The position numbers were made by a program, and so were the translations under genes. Shown piece by piece: positions 33,910 through 43,107 of a stretch of 64,000 bases of DNA. Under the pieces are notes generated by a model. It had not been told where the DNA came from. It saw nothing but the letters and a program-made list of their open reading frames with translations, and did not search any database. Each line of letters begins with the position of its first letter. Within the stretch, counting starts at the first letter, position 1. Origin of the DNA: Holophagales bacterium. GTDB lineage: Bacteria > Acidobacteriota > Thermoanaerobaculia > UBA5066. The stretch lies in NCBI GenBank assembly GCA_016714815.1, contig JADKBZ010000019.1, forward strand, positions 1-64,000. Reading direction: 5' to 3'.

Positions 33910-35673
33910 ATGCTCGCGAAGGTCGGCAAGTACGAGATCATCGAGAAGGTCGGCGTCGGCGGCTTCGGGACGGTCTACAGGGGTCGTGACCCGTACATCA
34001 AGCGGACCGTCGCGATCAAGACGTGCCAGAGCGACGAGGACGAGCTCCGGAAGCGGTTCTTCCGCGAGGCCGAGTTCGCCGGGAACCTCCACCACCGGAA
34101 CATCACGACGATCTACGACTTCGGCCTGACGGACGAGGGGCTCCCCTACATCGTCCAGGAGTTCCTCACCGGAGAGGACCTCGACCGGAAGATCAAGCGG
34201 AAAGACGACCTGCCGCTCGCCTGGCGGGTCCGGGTTCTCGCCGACATCTGCGACGGGCTCCACTACGCCCACACGTCCGGGATCGTCCACCGCGACGTCA
34301 AGCCGTCGAACATCCGGATTCTCGAGGACGGCACGGTCAAGATCATGGACTTCGGCATCGCCAAGTCGATGGTCACCGAGTCGACGCTCACCCAGACGGG
34401 GATCACGCTCGGCACGGCCTCGTATCTCGCCCCGGAGCAGATCCGGGGCGAACCGGTCGACGCCCGCACCGACATCTTCTCGCTCGGTGTCCTCGCCTAC
34501 GAGCTCTTCACCTACACGCGTCCCTTCACGGGCGACCACATCTCGACGGTCCTCTACAAGATCATGAACGAGCGTCCCCCGTCGCCGGCCGAGGTCGTCG
34601 CGGGGCTGCCGCCCGAACTCGTCGCCGTGATCGAGAAGACCCTCGAGAAGGACCGGAACAACCGTTTTGCTTCGTGTGCCGACCTGAAGACGAGCCTGAT
34701 GGCGGTCCTAGAGGTGCTCTCGGGGCCCGTCGTGGCGCCTCCGCCACGCTCGACCACGCCCCCGGTACGCCCCGTGTCGGGAGAGGAGGCTCTTCCGGCA
34801 GGCCAGCGGACGTTCGGGAGCGCCCGCCTCGACGAGCGCCAGCTCGTCGAGCCGAAGAAGCCCGCCGCGCTGGCGGAGCGGCCGCTCCGGCCTTCGCCCC
34901 CGTCCGAGGCCACCTCCGGCTCGCTCGCACCTCGCCCAGAGGAGACCGGCAGCGCCCTCAAGGTCTTCCTCGGCGCCCTCGCGATCCTCCTCGTCGTCGG
35001 CGGGGGGCTGGGCTGGCTCCTGCTCGGCCCGGGTGCAAAGAACCTGGACCCCGCTCCCAGGACGGCAGAGCCCGCCGCCACCGCGGCTCCCGCCGAGACG
35101 CCTCTTCCGGAGCCGACCGTTCCGGCCACGCCGCTGCCGGGGAAGGCAATTCCGACGGTACTTCCGACAGCCGTGACGACCGCCGGGCCGACCGCCGTCC
35201 CCGTGGTGGCACGGACAGCCGTCGCGACCGGCACGGCCCTCGTTTCGTCCAACGCCTACGCCCAGGTCTCGATCGACGGCGCGCCCCGGGGCGGCGTTTT
35301 CAAGCCGAAGGGCTTCCCCCTCCCGCCCGGCCGGCACGTCGCCTCCTTCGAGAGCGGCGGCTACGGGCCGATCAAGGTCCCGTTCGAGGTCACGGCAGGC
35401 GGAACGGTCCCGGTCCGCGCGGACTTCCCGCCGCTCGGGCAGCTCTGGATCTCCGTCAACCCGGATGCCGTCGGCGCGGAGATCCTCGTCGACGGCGTCC
35501 TCGTCGGGAAAGCCGGGAGCGCCCCTCTGAAGAAGACCGTCGCGGCGGGAAACCGCCGTGTCGAGGCGCGCCTCCAGGGATTCGAGACGGCGGGACAGTC
35601 GGTCGAAGTCTACGAGCAGGACAAGGCGGACGTCCTCCTCGCCCTTCGACGGAAGTTGGGCTCGGCACCGTAG
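33910..35673 (+). CDS. Membrane Ser/Thr protein kinase with PEGA domains
   Basis: A Hanks-type kinase of 587 residues. The cytoplasmic kinase domain (about 7-265) is complete: glycine loop GVGGFGTVYRG, K37, catalytic loop HRDVKPSN (H127, D129, N134), DFG 147-149 and APEQ. A linker, one transmembrane helix (about 352-377, ALAILLVVGGGLGWLLLGP) and a proline/threonine-rich stretch lead to an outside part with PEGA-like repeats (VSIDGAPRGG and ILVDGVLVGKAG). Such kinases sense the envelope and phosphorylate cytoplasmic targets. The next gene's -10 box overlaps its stop codon. Confidence 0.93.
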   Translation: MLAKVGKYEIIEKVGVGGFGTVYRGRDPYIKRTVAIKTCQSDEDELRKRFFREAEFAGNLHHRNITTIYDFGLTDEGLPYIVQEFLTGEDLDRKIKRKDDLPLAWRVRVLADICDGLHYAHTSGIVHRDVKPSNIRILEDGTVKIMDFGIAKSMVTESTLTQTGITLGTASYLAPEQIRGEPVDARTDIFSLGVLAYELFTYTRPFTGDHISTVLYKIMNERPPSPAEVVAGLPPELVAVIEKTLEKDRNNRFASCADLKTSLMAVLEVLSGPVVAPPPRSTTPPVRPVSGEEALPAGQRTFGSARLDERQLVEPKKPAALAERPLRPSPPSEATSGSLAPRPEETGSALKVFLGALAILLVVGGGLGWLLLGPGAKNLDPAPRTAEPAATAAPAETPLPEPTVPATPLPGKAIPTVLPTAVTTAGPTAVPVVARTAVATGTALVSSNAYAQVSIDGAPRGGVFKPKGFPLPPGRHVASFESGGYGPIKVPFEVTAGGTVPVRADFPPLGQLWISVNPDAVGAEILVDGVLVGKAGSAPLKKTVAAGNRRVEARLQGFETAGQSVEVYEQDKADVLLALRRKLGSAP

Positions 35674-35676
35674 AAT
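35671..35676 (+). promoter_or_regulatory. -10 box (TAGAAT) overlapping the kinase stop codon
   Basis: TAGAAT begins with the kinase TAG stop and ends six bases before GTG 35683. It would give the TPR gene its own leaderless transcript besides read-through. Confidence 0.35.
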
Positions 35677-35682
35677 CCCGGC

Positions 35683-37335
35683 GTGAGCCGCGTCTGCATC
35701 CTCCTCGTCGCCGTCACGGCCCTCTTCTGCCCCGCGCTGAAGGCGCAACCCGCCTCCGACTCGCTCGAAAAGGACGCCCGGAACGCCTCGCGAGCCGGAA
35801 ATTTCCGCGAGGCCGCGGTGAAGTTCGAGCAGGCGGCCACGGCCGCGTCCGACGCTCGCCGCCGAGGGCGGCTCCGGATGCAGGCGGCGTACGCCACCCT
35901 CAACGGCGGAAACGCGAAGGCGGCCCGGGAGATCCTCCTGGCGGCGTTCGCCGACGACCCTGCGCTGGAGATCGTGGAGCAGCTCTACACGCCGGAGTTC
36001 CGGGCCCTCTGGACCGACGCGAGGGCCGAGGCGGCGAGGGCGATTCCGCCCGCGCTTCCCGACCTGGAGGAGCTGAAGAGAGCCTCCGAGGAGAAGCTCG
36101 GGGACGGCCGGTTCGCCGAGGTCGTCTACGACCTCGGCAAGTATCCGCAGGACAAGCTCGACCGGGGCGCCTGGGCGCTCCTGGCCGAAGCGTACGAAAA
36201 GGCGGGCCGTTCCGATCAGGCCGCCCTCGCGCGGCGGCGCTCCCTCGGCGAGACGGTGGCGATCACGCCCCTGCCGGCGATCGCCCCCCCCGCGGCGGGC
36301 CTGCCCGGCGCGAAGGCCACGCCGGCCGACCTCCTCACGTTCGGCCGCGAAGCGCTCGCCCGCGGCGACGCACCGGCCGCCCAGGCCGCGGCCAACCGGG
36401 TCGTCGAGGTCGAGCCGGCCTCGAGCGAAGGCTACAGGCTCCTCGGGGATTCGTACTCCGCCCGCGGAGAGAAGGCGCTCGCGGACGCGATGTGGCGGCA
36501 GTCGCTCCGCCTGAACGAGCGCAACGAAGCGACCCTCCTCTCGCTCGCCGGGCTCTCCCTCGAAGCGAAGGAGTTCGACGCGGCGCTCGCCTTCCTGAAG
36601 CGGGCGGTCGAGGTGAACCCGGGCAATGCCGACCGGCTGACGACGCTCGGGCGCAAGGCCCGCGGCGAGGGAGACCTGAAGACGGCCCGGCAGGTCTTCG
36701 CCGTCGCGGCCGAGGCGCTCCCGAAGGACGTCGTCGTCCTCGCGGAATACGCGGCCATCCTCTACCAGTCGGGCGACGTCGACGCCGCGCTCGAGCCCCT
36801 CATGAGGGCGGCCGCCGAGGCCCCCGACCGCGCGCCGGTCCGCGCGAGCCTCGCCGCGGCCCTCCGGAAGAAGGGTTCGCTGAAAGAGGCGGAGAGGGAA
36901 TACCGCGAGGCGCTCCGATCGGATCCCTCCTGGGTCCCGGCCCTGAAAGGCCTCGGCTCGCTCCTCCTTTCGGCCGGGCGCCCTGCCGAAGCGGTCGAGC
37001 CGTTCCGGGCTGCCCTTTCGGCCCAGCCGTCCGACGTCGAATCCCTCCTCGGCCTCGCCCGGGCCGAGCGCCTCTCCGGCAACGTCGCGGGCGCCGCCAC
37101 CACCCTGAAGGACGCCCTGGCCAGGGGCGATGCGACGATCCTGAACGAGGCGGGCGCCGTCGCCTACGCGCAGCAGAAGTGGGCCGAGGCGGCCGGTCTC
37201 TTCGAGAAAGCCCTGGCCGCCGATGCGGCGATCACCCAGGCGGCGGCGAACCGCAATCGGGCCGAGGCGGCGGCCAGGCTCGTCACGTCCCTGGCCGAGG
37301 CGCCCGTCGTTCCCGCGGCCCCTCCGAAGCGCTGA
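35683..37335 (+). CDS. Exported TPR-repeat protein
   Basis: A 550-residue protein with a signal peptide (1-22, MSRVCILLVAVTALFCPALK then AQ) and about ten tetratricopeptide-like repeats from residue 30 to the end, for example DAALAFLKRAVEVNPGNADR and EAEREYREALRSDPSWVPAL. It should be periplasmic and act as a protein-binding scaffold. GTG 35683 starts nine bases after the kinase stop, so kinase and TPR protein are likely one unit; a periplasmic partner of the kinase's PEGA part is a reasonable guess. No catalytic domain is visible. Confidence 0.85.
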   Translation: MSRVCILLVAVTALFCPALKAQPASDSLEKDARNASRAGNFREAAVKFEQAATAASDARRRGRLRMQAAYATLNGGNAKAAREILLAAFADDPALEIVEQLYTPEFRALWTDARAEAARAIPPALPDLEELKRASEEKLGDGRFAEVVYDLGKYPQDKLDRGAWALLAEAYEKAGRSDQAALARRRSLGETVAITPLPAIAPPAAGLPGAKATPADLLTFGREALARGDAPAAQAAANRVVEVEPASSEGYRLLGDSYSARGEKALADAMWRQSLRLNERNEATLLSLAGLSLEAKEFDAALAFLKRAVEVNPGNADRLTTLGRKARGEGDLKTARQVFAVAAEALPKDVVVLAEYAAILYQSGDVDAALEPLMRAAAEAPDRAPVRASLAAALRKKGSLKEAEREYREALRSDPSWVPALKGLGSLLLSAGRPAEAVEPFRAALSAQPSDVESLLGLARAERLSGNVAGAATTLKDALARGDATILNEAGAVAYAQQKWAEAAGLFEKALAADAAITQAAANRNRAEAAARLVTSLAEAPVVPAAPPKR

Positions 37336-37365
37336 GCAGACCCGCCGCGCGGCGACGCCCCCGGG

Positions 37366-37977
37366 TCAGTCCGGTGGCCGCCCCCCGTCCGTGAGCGCCT
37401 CGAGGAGGCTCGCGAGAAGGAACGCGGTCGCCCCCCAGATGACGTTGTTCTTCACGTGGTAGACGGGGGTCGGGATCGACCGCCCCTTCCACTTGATGCC
37501 GCGCTCCTCGACGAGCGTCGGACCGAGGAGAACGCGGATCGGCATCTCGATCACCGACTCCACCTCTCCCGGGTTCTTCCGGATCTCGAACGGGTACGGA
37601 ATGGCCCCTACGAACGGACGGATCCGAAAGCCGGTGAAGGTCACGACCTCGGGGAGCTCGCCCAGCCGGAGGATCGCCTTCTGCGGGACGCCGATCTCCT
37701 CTTCGGCCTCGCGGATCGCCGTGTCCCAGGGCGAGGCGTCGTCGAGAGCTTCCATCCCGCCCGGGAAGGAGATCTGCCCCTTGTGGTTCTCCACCGCCTC
37801 GCTCCGCTTCGTGAAGAGGGTCCAGAGCTCGCGGTCCCGCACGTAGAGCGGGACGAGGACGGCGGCGGGTTTCGCGTTCGGAGTCCCCTCGGCGATCTCC
37901 TTCACGACGTCGGGAACGACCCACTCCCGCTCGAGGCGCCGGCGGATCTCGAGTATCCAGGGCGGGGCGGCCGTCAC
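37366..37977 (-). CDS. CoA pyrophosphatase-type Nudix hydrolase (NudL-like)
   Basis: A 203-residue Nudix protein of the UPF0035 / CoA diphosphatase group. It has the group-specific lead LFTKRSEAVENHKGQISFPG and a full Nudix box (GGMEALDDASPWDTAIREAE then EEIGV). It would cleave coenzyme A or its derivatives to 4'-phosphopantetheine and 3',5'-ADP. GTG 37977 overlaps the prfB stop by four bases (GTGA), which supports the start and makes it the last gene of a seven-gene minus-strand chain. It converges with the TPR gene 30 bases away. Confidence 0.88.
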   Translation of the reverse strand: MTAAPPWILEIRRRLEREWVVPDVVKEIAEGTPNAKPAAVLVPLYVRDRELWTLFTKRSEAVENHKGQISFPGGMEALDDASPWDTAIREAEEEIGVPQKAILRLGELPEVVTFTGFRIRPFVGAIPYPFEIRKNPGEVESVIEMPIRVLLGPTLVEERGIKWKGRSIPTPVYHVKNNVIWGATAFLLASLLEALTDGGRPPD

Positions 37978-39129
37978 ACCTCGTCCTCGAGCGCCAGCGA
38001 GTCGGAGCTCTTCCTCTCGCGGGCATGCTTCTCGCCCCTCTTCACCGCCATCTGGAGCCACGCCTCGACGAAGCCGTCGAGGTCCCCGTCCAGGACCCGG
38101 TCGACGTCGCCGACCTCGAAGCCGGTCCGGTGGTCCTTCGCCATCCGGTAGGGCGCGAGGACATACGAACGGATCTGCGAGCCGAATCCGATCTCCATCT
38201 TCACGCCGGCCCGCTTGTCCTCGACGGCCTGGCGTTCCTCGACCGCCCTCTTGTAGAGGCGCGAGCGGAGGACCTTCATCGCCGAGTCCTTGTTCTTGTG
38301 CTGCGACCGCTCGTTCTGGCACGAGACCACGAGGCCGGTCGGAAGGTGCGTCAGCCGGACCGCCGAGTCGGTCTTGTTGACGTGCTGGCCTCCCTTGCCG
38401 CCCGCGCGGAACGTGTCGATCCTCAGGTCCTTGTCGAAGATCTCGATCTCGATCGTGTCGTCGACCTCCGGAGTGATGTAGACCGACGCGAAGGAGGTGT
38501 GCCGGCGCGCGGCCGCGTCGAACGGCGAGATCCTCACGAGCCGGTGGACGCCGTGCTCGGCCTTCATGTGGCCGTAGGCGTACTCCCCCTCGAAGCGGAG
38601 GGTGGCGCTCTTGATCCCCGCGTCGTCGGCGTAGGAGACCTCGAGGACCTCGGTCTTCCATCCCTTGAGCTCGCCGTAGCGCACGTACATGCGCATCAGC
38701 ATCTCGGCCCAGTCCTGGGCCTCGGTGCCGCCGGTGCCGGCGTTGATCTCGAGGAGGGCCGGGAGCTCGTCCTCGGGCTCGGTCAGCTTGAAGCGCAGCT
38801 CCCGCTCGCGCGACCACTTCGAGATCGACGCGATCGCCGCGTCGGCGTCCCGCTCCACGGCCTCGCCGTCCTTGAGGAACTCCGCGAAGACCTCGAGCTC
38901 CTCGCGCTTCTGCCGGAAGGACTTGTCGTCGCTGAGGACGACGTCGGCCTTCTTGAGCTTCTTCAGCGTCTCCTGGGCCGCGGCCGCGTCGTTCCAGAAC
39001 TCCGGAGCGCCGGCCCGAGCTTCCAGTTCGGCCTTCTCCTTTTCCGCGCGGCGGACGTCAAAGGTACCCCCGTAGCGCCTCGACCTGGGTGGCCAGCGCC
39101 ATCAGTTTCTCGATCCGTTCCTCGTTCAT
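37974..39129 (-). CDS. prfB: Peptide chain release factor 2, with programmed +1 frameshift
   Basis: RF2 ends translation at UGA and UAA. The gene is in two frames. ATG 39129 opens 23 codons ending RGYL and then TGA at 39058; shifting +1 at CTT-TGA-C gives GAC at 39059 and continues for 361 residues to 37974. The main part has the RF2 tripeptide SPF (VRISPFDAAARRH), the catalytic GGKGGQHVNKTDSAVR, and the usual NAGTGGTEAQDWAEML. The total, 384 residues, is slightly longer than E. coli RF2 because of a charged C-terminal tail. The frameshift makes RF2 control its own level. It overlaps the Nudix gene downstream. Confidence 0.95.
39055..39068 (-). promoter_or_regulatory. Programmed +1 frameshift site of prfB
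   Basis: On the minus strand the sequence is CGGGGGTACCTTTGAC: an internal GGGGG Shine-Dalgarno-like run three bases before the CTT slip codon, then TGA-C. It matches the E. coli prfB site almost base for base. The ribosome slips one base at CTT when RF2 is scarce. Confidence 0.93.
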
Positions 39130-39147
39130 GAATGGGGTCCCTTCTGA

Positions 39148-40707
39148 TCAGACGTCGGGGCGCTCTCGACGAGCCGACGCCCGCGCCCGGAGGATAGCCA
39201 CGAGGAGCGCCGCGGCGCAAACGACCGGGACCGCGTCGCCCAGGCGCCCCGCGGGCGTTCGGAAATCGCGCGGGGGGACCCGGAGCCGCCCCGCGATTCC
39301 GGCGCGGGCGCCGGGACCGAGGCGCGCGAGGGTCCGGCCCCGCCCGTCCACCCAGCCGCTGATGCCGGTCACCGCGGCGCGAAGCATCGGGCGCCCCGTC
39401 TCGACGGCGCGAAAGACGGCCGCCTGCCAGTGCTGCTCCTGCGCGCCGCCGTCGCCGTACCAGGCGTCGTTCGTCAGCGTGTAGAGCGCGTCCGCCCCCG
39501 CCGCCACCTGATCCCGGGCGATCCAGGGGTAGACGACCTCGTAGCAGATCGCCCCGCCGAAGCGCACGCCCCCGAGCTCGAGAGGAATAGCCCTCGTCCC
39601 CGCCGTGAAGGACCCCGGAGCGGCCTGGCTCACCTGGTTCACCCAGCCGAAGAGGAACCGGAGCGGAACGTATTCGCCGAACGGGACGAGCCGGAGCTTG
39701 TGGTACGGCTCCCCCACCACGCCGCTCCCGTCGACGAGGAGCGCTGAGTTGAAGTAGGGCGCCTCGTCGTCCGACGGCCGGTCGGACCAGACCGTGTTGA
39801 AGAGGAGGGCCGTCTTCTCCTCGCGGCAGAGCCGCGTGATCTCCTGCCGAAATCCTTCGGACCAGGGCCAGGCGAGAAGCGTCGCGCTCTCGGGCCAGAG
39901 GACGAGGTCCGACGGCGACTTCCGGAGAAGACCGCGCGTCAGCCCCGTCACGTCGAAATGGATCCGCTCGGCCGTTCCGGGCGCGTACCGGACGTCCTGC
40001 TCGATGTTCGGCTGGACGATCAGAACCCGCAGCCCCTCGCCCGGGGCGAACACCTCGGGGCTCGAGAGCCTCGCGGCGCCGAACGCCAGCGAGGCCGCCA
40101 CGATCCCGACCGCCACGGCGGCTCCCGTCGCCCTCGCCCGGCCTCTTCCCCGAATGGCCTCGGCGAGCCCCGCGTTCAAGAGGACGACGAGAAGCGACGT
40201 CAGGGCGGCCCCTCCGAGGGCCGCCGTCTGCGTCAGGAGAGGCCACGGGGCGAGCGGATAGGAGACGAGCGCCCAGGGGAATCCCGAGAAGGCGTAGGTC
40301 CTCGCGAGCTCCTGCGCGACCCAGGCGGCCGGGAAGACGAGCAGGCGCGCCGCCGTCGACCGCGGGGCTGCCATGGCCGCCAGCGCGGTCATCGCCGCCA
40401 TCGGAACGCTCGGGACCATCGCGGCCAGGACGAGCGCGACCCCCGCGAGCGGGGCCGGGAGCCCGCCGAAGCGGTGGAGAACGTGGTAGATCCAGGGAAA
40501 CGTCGTCAGCCAGAACGCGATCCCGAAAAGCCCGCCGAGGAGGGCGGCCCGGCCGGGCCGGACGCCGTCCAGCGCCAGGAGGAGCGGAACGAGCGCGACC
40601 GGCAGGAGGGCGACGAGGGACGCATTCGGAAAGCAGAGCCCGAGGAGGACTCCCGAGAGGAGCGCGGCGCCCGCCCGGGCGCGCGGAGACTCGGGGACGA
40701 GACCCAT
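39148..40707 (-). CDS. lnt: Apolipoprotein N-acyltransferase
   Basis: Adds the third acyl chain to lipoproteins in the inner membrane. The 519-residue protein has an N-terminal multi-helix membrane part (about 10-205) and a periplasmic nitrilase-fold domain with the catalytic triad: glutamate in LVLWPESATL, lysine in YHKLRLVPFGEYVP and cysteine in GGAICYEVVYP. A last helix is near the C-terminus. Its presence shows a Gram-negative envelope with triacylated lipoproteins. ATG 40707 lies five bases after the lipA stop; prfB begins 18 bases after its own stop. Confidence 0.94.
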   Translation of the reverse strand: MGLVPESPRARAGAALLSGVLLGLCFPNASLVALLPVALVPLLLALDGVRPGRAALLGGLFGIAFWLTTFPWIYHVLHRFGGLPAPLAGVALVLAAMVPSVPMAAMTALAAMAAPRSTAARLLVFPAAWVAQELARTYAFSGFPWALVSYPLAPWPLLTQTAALGGAALTSLLVVLLNAGLAEAIRGRGRARATGAAVAVGIVAASLAFGAARLSSPEVFAPGEGLRVLIVQPNIEQDVRYAPGTAERIHFDVTGLTRGLLRKSPSDLVLWPESATLLAWPWSEGFRQEITRLCREEKTALLFNTVWSDRPSDDEAPYFNSALLVDGSGVVGEPYHKLRLVPFGEYVPLRFLFGWVNQVSQAAPGSFTAGTRAIPLELGGVRFGGAICYEVVYPWIARDQVAAGADALYTLTNDAWYGDGGAQEQHWQAAVFRAVETGRPMLRAAVTGISGWVDGRGRTLARLGPGARAGIAGRLRVPPRDFRTPAGRLGDAVPVVCAAALLVAILRARASARRERPDV

Positions 40708-40712
40708 CGGGC

Positions 40713-41606
40713 TCAGGCCCGGCGCCGGACCGACTCGGCGAGAGCTTCCTCCGCCCGGTAGCTCGACCTCACGAACGGCCCGGCGAAAACGTAGGAGAAG
40801 CCGAGCGCCTCTCCGCCCGCGCGGAGCGATTCGAACCGTTCGGGCGTCGCGTACGAGACGACGGGGAGGTTCCAGGCGGCGGGACGCAGGTACTGGCCCA
40901 CCGTGACGACGTCGACCCCTGCCGCGCGCAGGGCCCGAAAGACCTCGAGGACCTCGGCGTTCTCCTCGCCGAGCCCGAGCATCAGCCCCGATTTCGTCAC
41001 CGTCTCCGGGTGACGCGCCTTCACCCGCGCCAGGAGGGCGACGGAACGTTCGAAGACCGCCTTCGGCCGCACCGTCGGGTAGAGGCGGGGAACCGTCTCG
41101 ACGTTGTGGTTGAAGACGTCGGGACGCGCGTCGGCCACGAGGTCGATCGCCGCCTCGTCTCCCTGGAAGTCGGGCGTGAGGACCTCGACGGCCCGGCGCG
41201 GGGCGAGGGCCTTCACCGCCTCGACGACGCGGACCCAGTGCGCCGCCCCGCCGTCCGGGAGGTCGTCGCGGTCGACGGAGGTGAGGACGACGTGCTCGAG
41301 CCCCATTTCGGAAACGGCCGTCGCGACGTTCTCCGGTTCCGCGGGGTCGAGGGCCCCCGGCCGCCCCGTCGTCACGTTGCAGAAACCGCAGGCCCGGGTG
41401 CAGACGTCTCCGCAGACGAGGAACGTCGCGGTCTTCTTCTCGAAGCACTCGCTGCGGTTCGGGCAGCGCGCCTCCTCGCAGACCGTGTGGAGCCCGCGCG
41501 TCCTCATGAGGCTCTTCAGCTCGTGAAGGCCGGAGAGCCTCACCTTCCGCTCGCGGATCCACGGGGGGAGCGCGGGCTCGCCCCGCACCGGGAGCGGACG
41601 GCTCAT
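40713..41606 (-). CDS. lipA: Lipoyl synthase
   Basis: Radical-SAM enzyme inserting two sulfurs into octanoyl groups on lipoyl domains. The auxiliary cluster cysteines C43, C48 and C54 (CEEARCPNRSEC), the radical-SAM cysteines C69, C73 and C76 (CTRACGFC), and the terminal RSSY motif (PFVRSSYRAEEAL) are all present in 297 residues. ATG 41606 overlaps the stop of the SPOR gene by four bases. lipB is not in the window. Confidence 0.96.
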   Translation of the reverse strand: MSRPLPVRGEPALPPWIRERKVRLSGLHELKSLMRTRGLHTVCEEARCPNRSECFEKKTATFLVCGDVCTRACGFCNVTTGRPGALDPAEPENVATAVSEMGLEHVVLTSVDRDDLPDGGAAHWVRVVEAVKALAPRRAVEVLTPDFQGDEAAIDLVADARPDVFNHNVETVPRLYPTVRPKAVFERSVALLARVKARHPETVTKSGLMLGLGEENAEVLEVFRALRAAGVDVVTVGQYLRPAAWNLPVVSYATPERFESLRAGGEALGFSYVFAGPFVRSSYRAEEALAESVRRRA

Positions 41607-42319
41607 TTCCCGGGGGCGACGATCGTCGTCTCGAGCTTCTCGAGCTTCTCGACCCTCTTCGCCCCGGCTTCGGCCTTCGCCCGGTCGGGGTAGGGACCGA
41701 CCCGGACGCGGAAGAGCGCCTTCTTGCCGGGAACGAGCGCGACGTCGGGCTTGAACCCGTCGGTTTTCAGCTTCTTCGAGAGGCCGTCCGCCTTCTCCGG
41801 ACTGCTCGTGACGAGCACCTGGACCCAGAAGAGGTCGTCGCCCTGCTTCGCGGCCTGCTTCGTGGCCGCCGGCTCCTTCGCCGGGACGGCGGTCGCCGCG
41901 GCCTTTCTCGTCGGCACGACCGTCGGCGGGGGCGCGAGCTCTACGACCTTCGGCTCCTCCAGCGGAAGCGGTTCCTCCCTGACGGCCGGCTTCGGGGTGT
42001 CCCTGGGAGTCGGCGGAACGGCCGCCGTCGGCTCCCGCGCCGGCTCCGGCGTCGCGGCCACGAAACCGATCGGCGACTCCGTCGGCTCCGGAGCAGGCTT
42101 TTCGCCTCGGCCCTCCGGCTCGGCCGTCGGCACGGGGATGTCCGATTGCGCCGTGAGCGCAGAGATCGGGTCGAGCCCCCGTTTTGCCGCGGCCCCCGTC
42201 TTCATCCCGAAGAAATACGACAGCCCGAGGGCCGCCAGGAGGCACAGGAAGAACCCGGCGGCCTGCCGGCCCGTCACCGCAACCTGGTAGTGAACCGGAG
42301 CGGCCTTCTCCTCGGTCAC
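41603..42319 (-). CDS. SPOR-domain membrane protein
   Basis: A 238-residue protein with one N-terminal transmembrane helix (about 20-40, AGFFLCLLAALGLSYFFGM), a long proline/glutamate/threonine-rich linker (about 50-160), and a C-terminal SPOR domain (FWVQVLVTSSPEKADGLSKK to FRVRVGPYPDRAKAEAGAKR). SPOR domains bind denuded glycan strands of peptidoglycan at the division site, so the protein probably spans from inner membrane to wall, as FtsN and DedD do. GTG 42319 overlaps the slipin stop. It is in the middle of the seven-gene chain. Confidence 0.88.
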   Translation of the reverse strand: MTEEKAAPVHYQVAVTGRQAAGFFLCLLAALGLSYFFGMKTGAAAKRGLDPISALTAQSDIPVPTAEPEGRGEKPAPEPTESPIGFVAATPEPAREPTAAVPPTPRDTPKPAVREEPLPLEEPKVVELAPPPTVVPTRKAAATAVPAKEPAATKQAAKQGDDLFWVQVLVTSSPEKADGLSKKLKTDGFKPDVALVPGKKALFRVRVGPYPDRAKAEAGAKRVEKLEKLETTIVAPGK

Positions 42320-43107
42320 TTCGCCTCCATCTCCTCGACCCTGCCCGCCTTCTGGAGCTTCATGCCGAGAAGGGCCAGCATCTCGATGGGAACCGGGAAG
42401 AGGATCGTCGAGTTCTTCTCGGCGGCGATCTCCGTCAGGGTCTGCAGGTAGCGCAGCTGCATCGAGGCGGGCTCGGTCGCGATGACGTGGGCCGCCTCGG
42501 CCAGCTGCTTGGAGGCCTCGAACTCGCCGGAGGCGTGGATGATCTTTGCGCGCTTCTCACGCTCGGCCTCGGCCTGCTTGGCCATCGCCCGCTGCATCTC
42601 GATCGGCAGGTCGACGGCCTTCACCTCGACCATCGTGATCTTGATTCCCCACGGGTCGGTGTGCCGGTCGAGGATCTCCTGGAGGTTCTCGTTCAGCTTC
42701 TCGCGCTCGGAGAGGAGCCCGTCGAGCATCGCCTGCCCCAGAACGGAACGGAGGGTCGTCTGGGCGAGCTGGGACGTGGCGTACATGTAGTTCGCCACCT
42801 TCACGATCGCCTTCGCCGGGTCCATGACGTGGAAGTAGACGACTGCGTTCACCTTGACCGAGACGTTGTCCTTCGTGATGACGTCCTGCGGCGGGACGTC
42901 GAGCGTGATCGTCCGGAGGTCGACGCGGACCATCGTCTCGAACGGCCAGAAGATGAGCGTCAGCCCCGGACCCTTCGGGGCGGGCCCGAGTCGGCCGAGC
43001 CAGAACGTGACCGCCCGCTCGTACTCGTTGAGAATGTTGACCCACTTCGAGAGGAAGAAGACGACGACGAAGATCGCCGCGATGAAGATCGGATTCGGCA
43101 TGTTCAT
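42316..43107 (-). CDS. Slipin, SPFH/band-7 family protein
   Basis: A 263-residue stomatin-like protein: one N-terminal membrane helix (about 5-22), then the band-7 domain (ERAVTFWLGRLGPAPKGPGL, VDLRTITLDVPPQDVITKDN) and a helical C-terminus rich in E, A and K (QRAMAKQAEAEREKRAKIIH). Slipins form large membrane assemblies and are usually coupled with NfeD proteases, as here. The ATG overlaps the NfeD stop by four bases (ATGA). Confidence 0.94.
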   Translation of the reverse strand: MNMPNPIFIAAIFVVVFFLSKWVNILNEYERAVTFWLGRLGPAPKGPGLTLIFWPFETMVRVDLRTITLDVPPQDVITKDNVSVKVNAVVYFHVMDPAKAIVKVANYMYATSQLAQTTLRSVLGQAMLDGLLSEREKLNENLQEILDRHTDPWGIKITMVEVKAVDLPIEMQRAMAKQAEAEREKRAKIIHASGEFEASKQLAEAAHVIATEPASMQLRYLQTLTEIAAEKNSTILFPVPIEMLALLGMKLQKAGRVEEMEAK

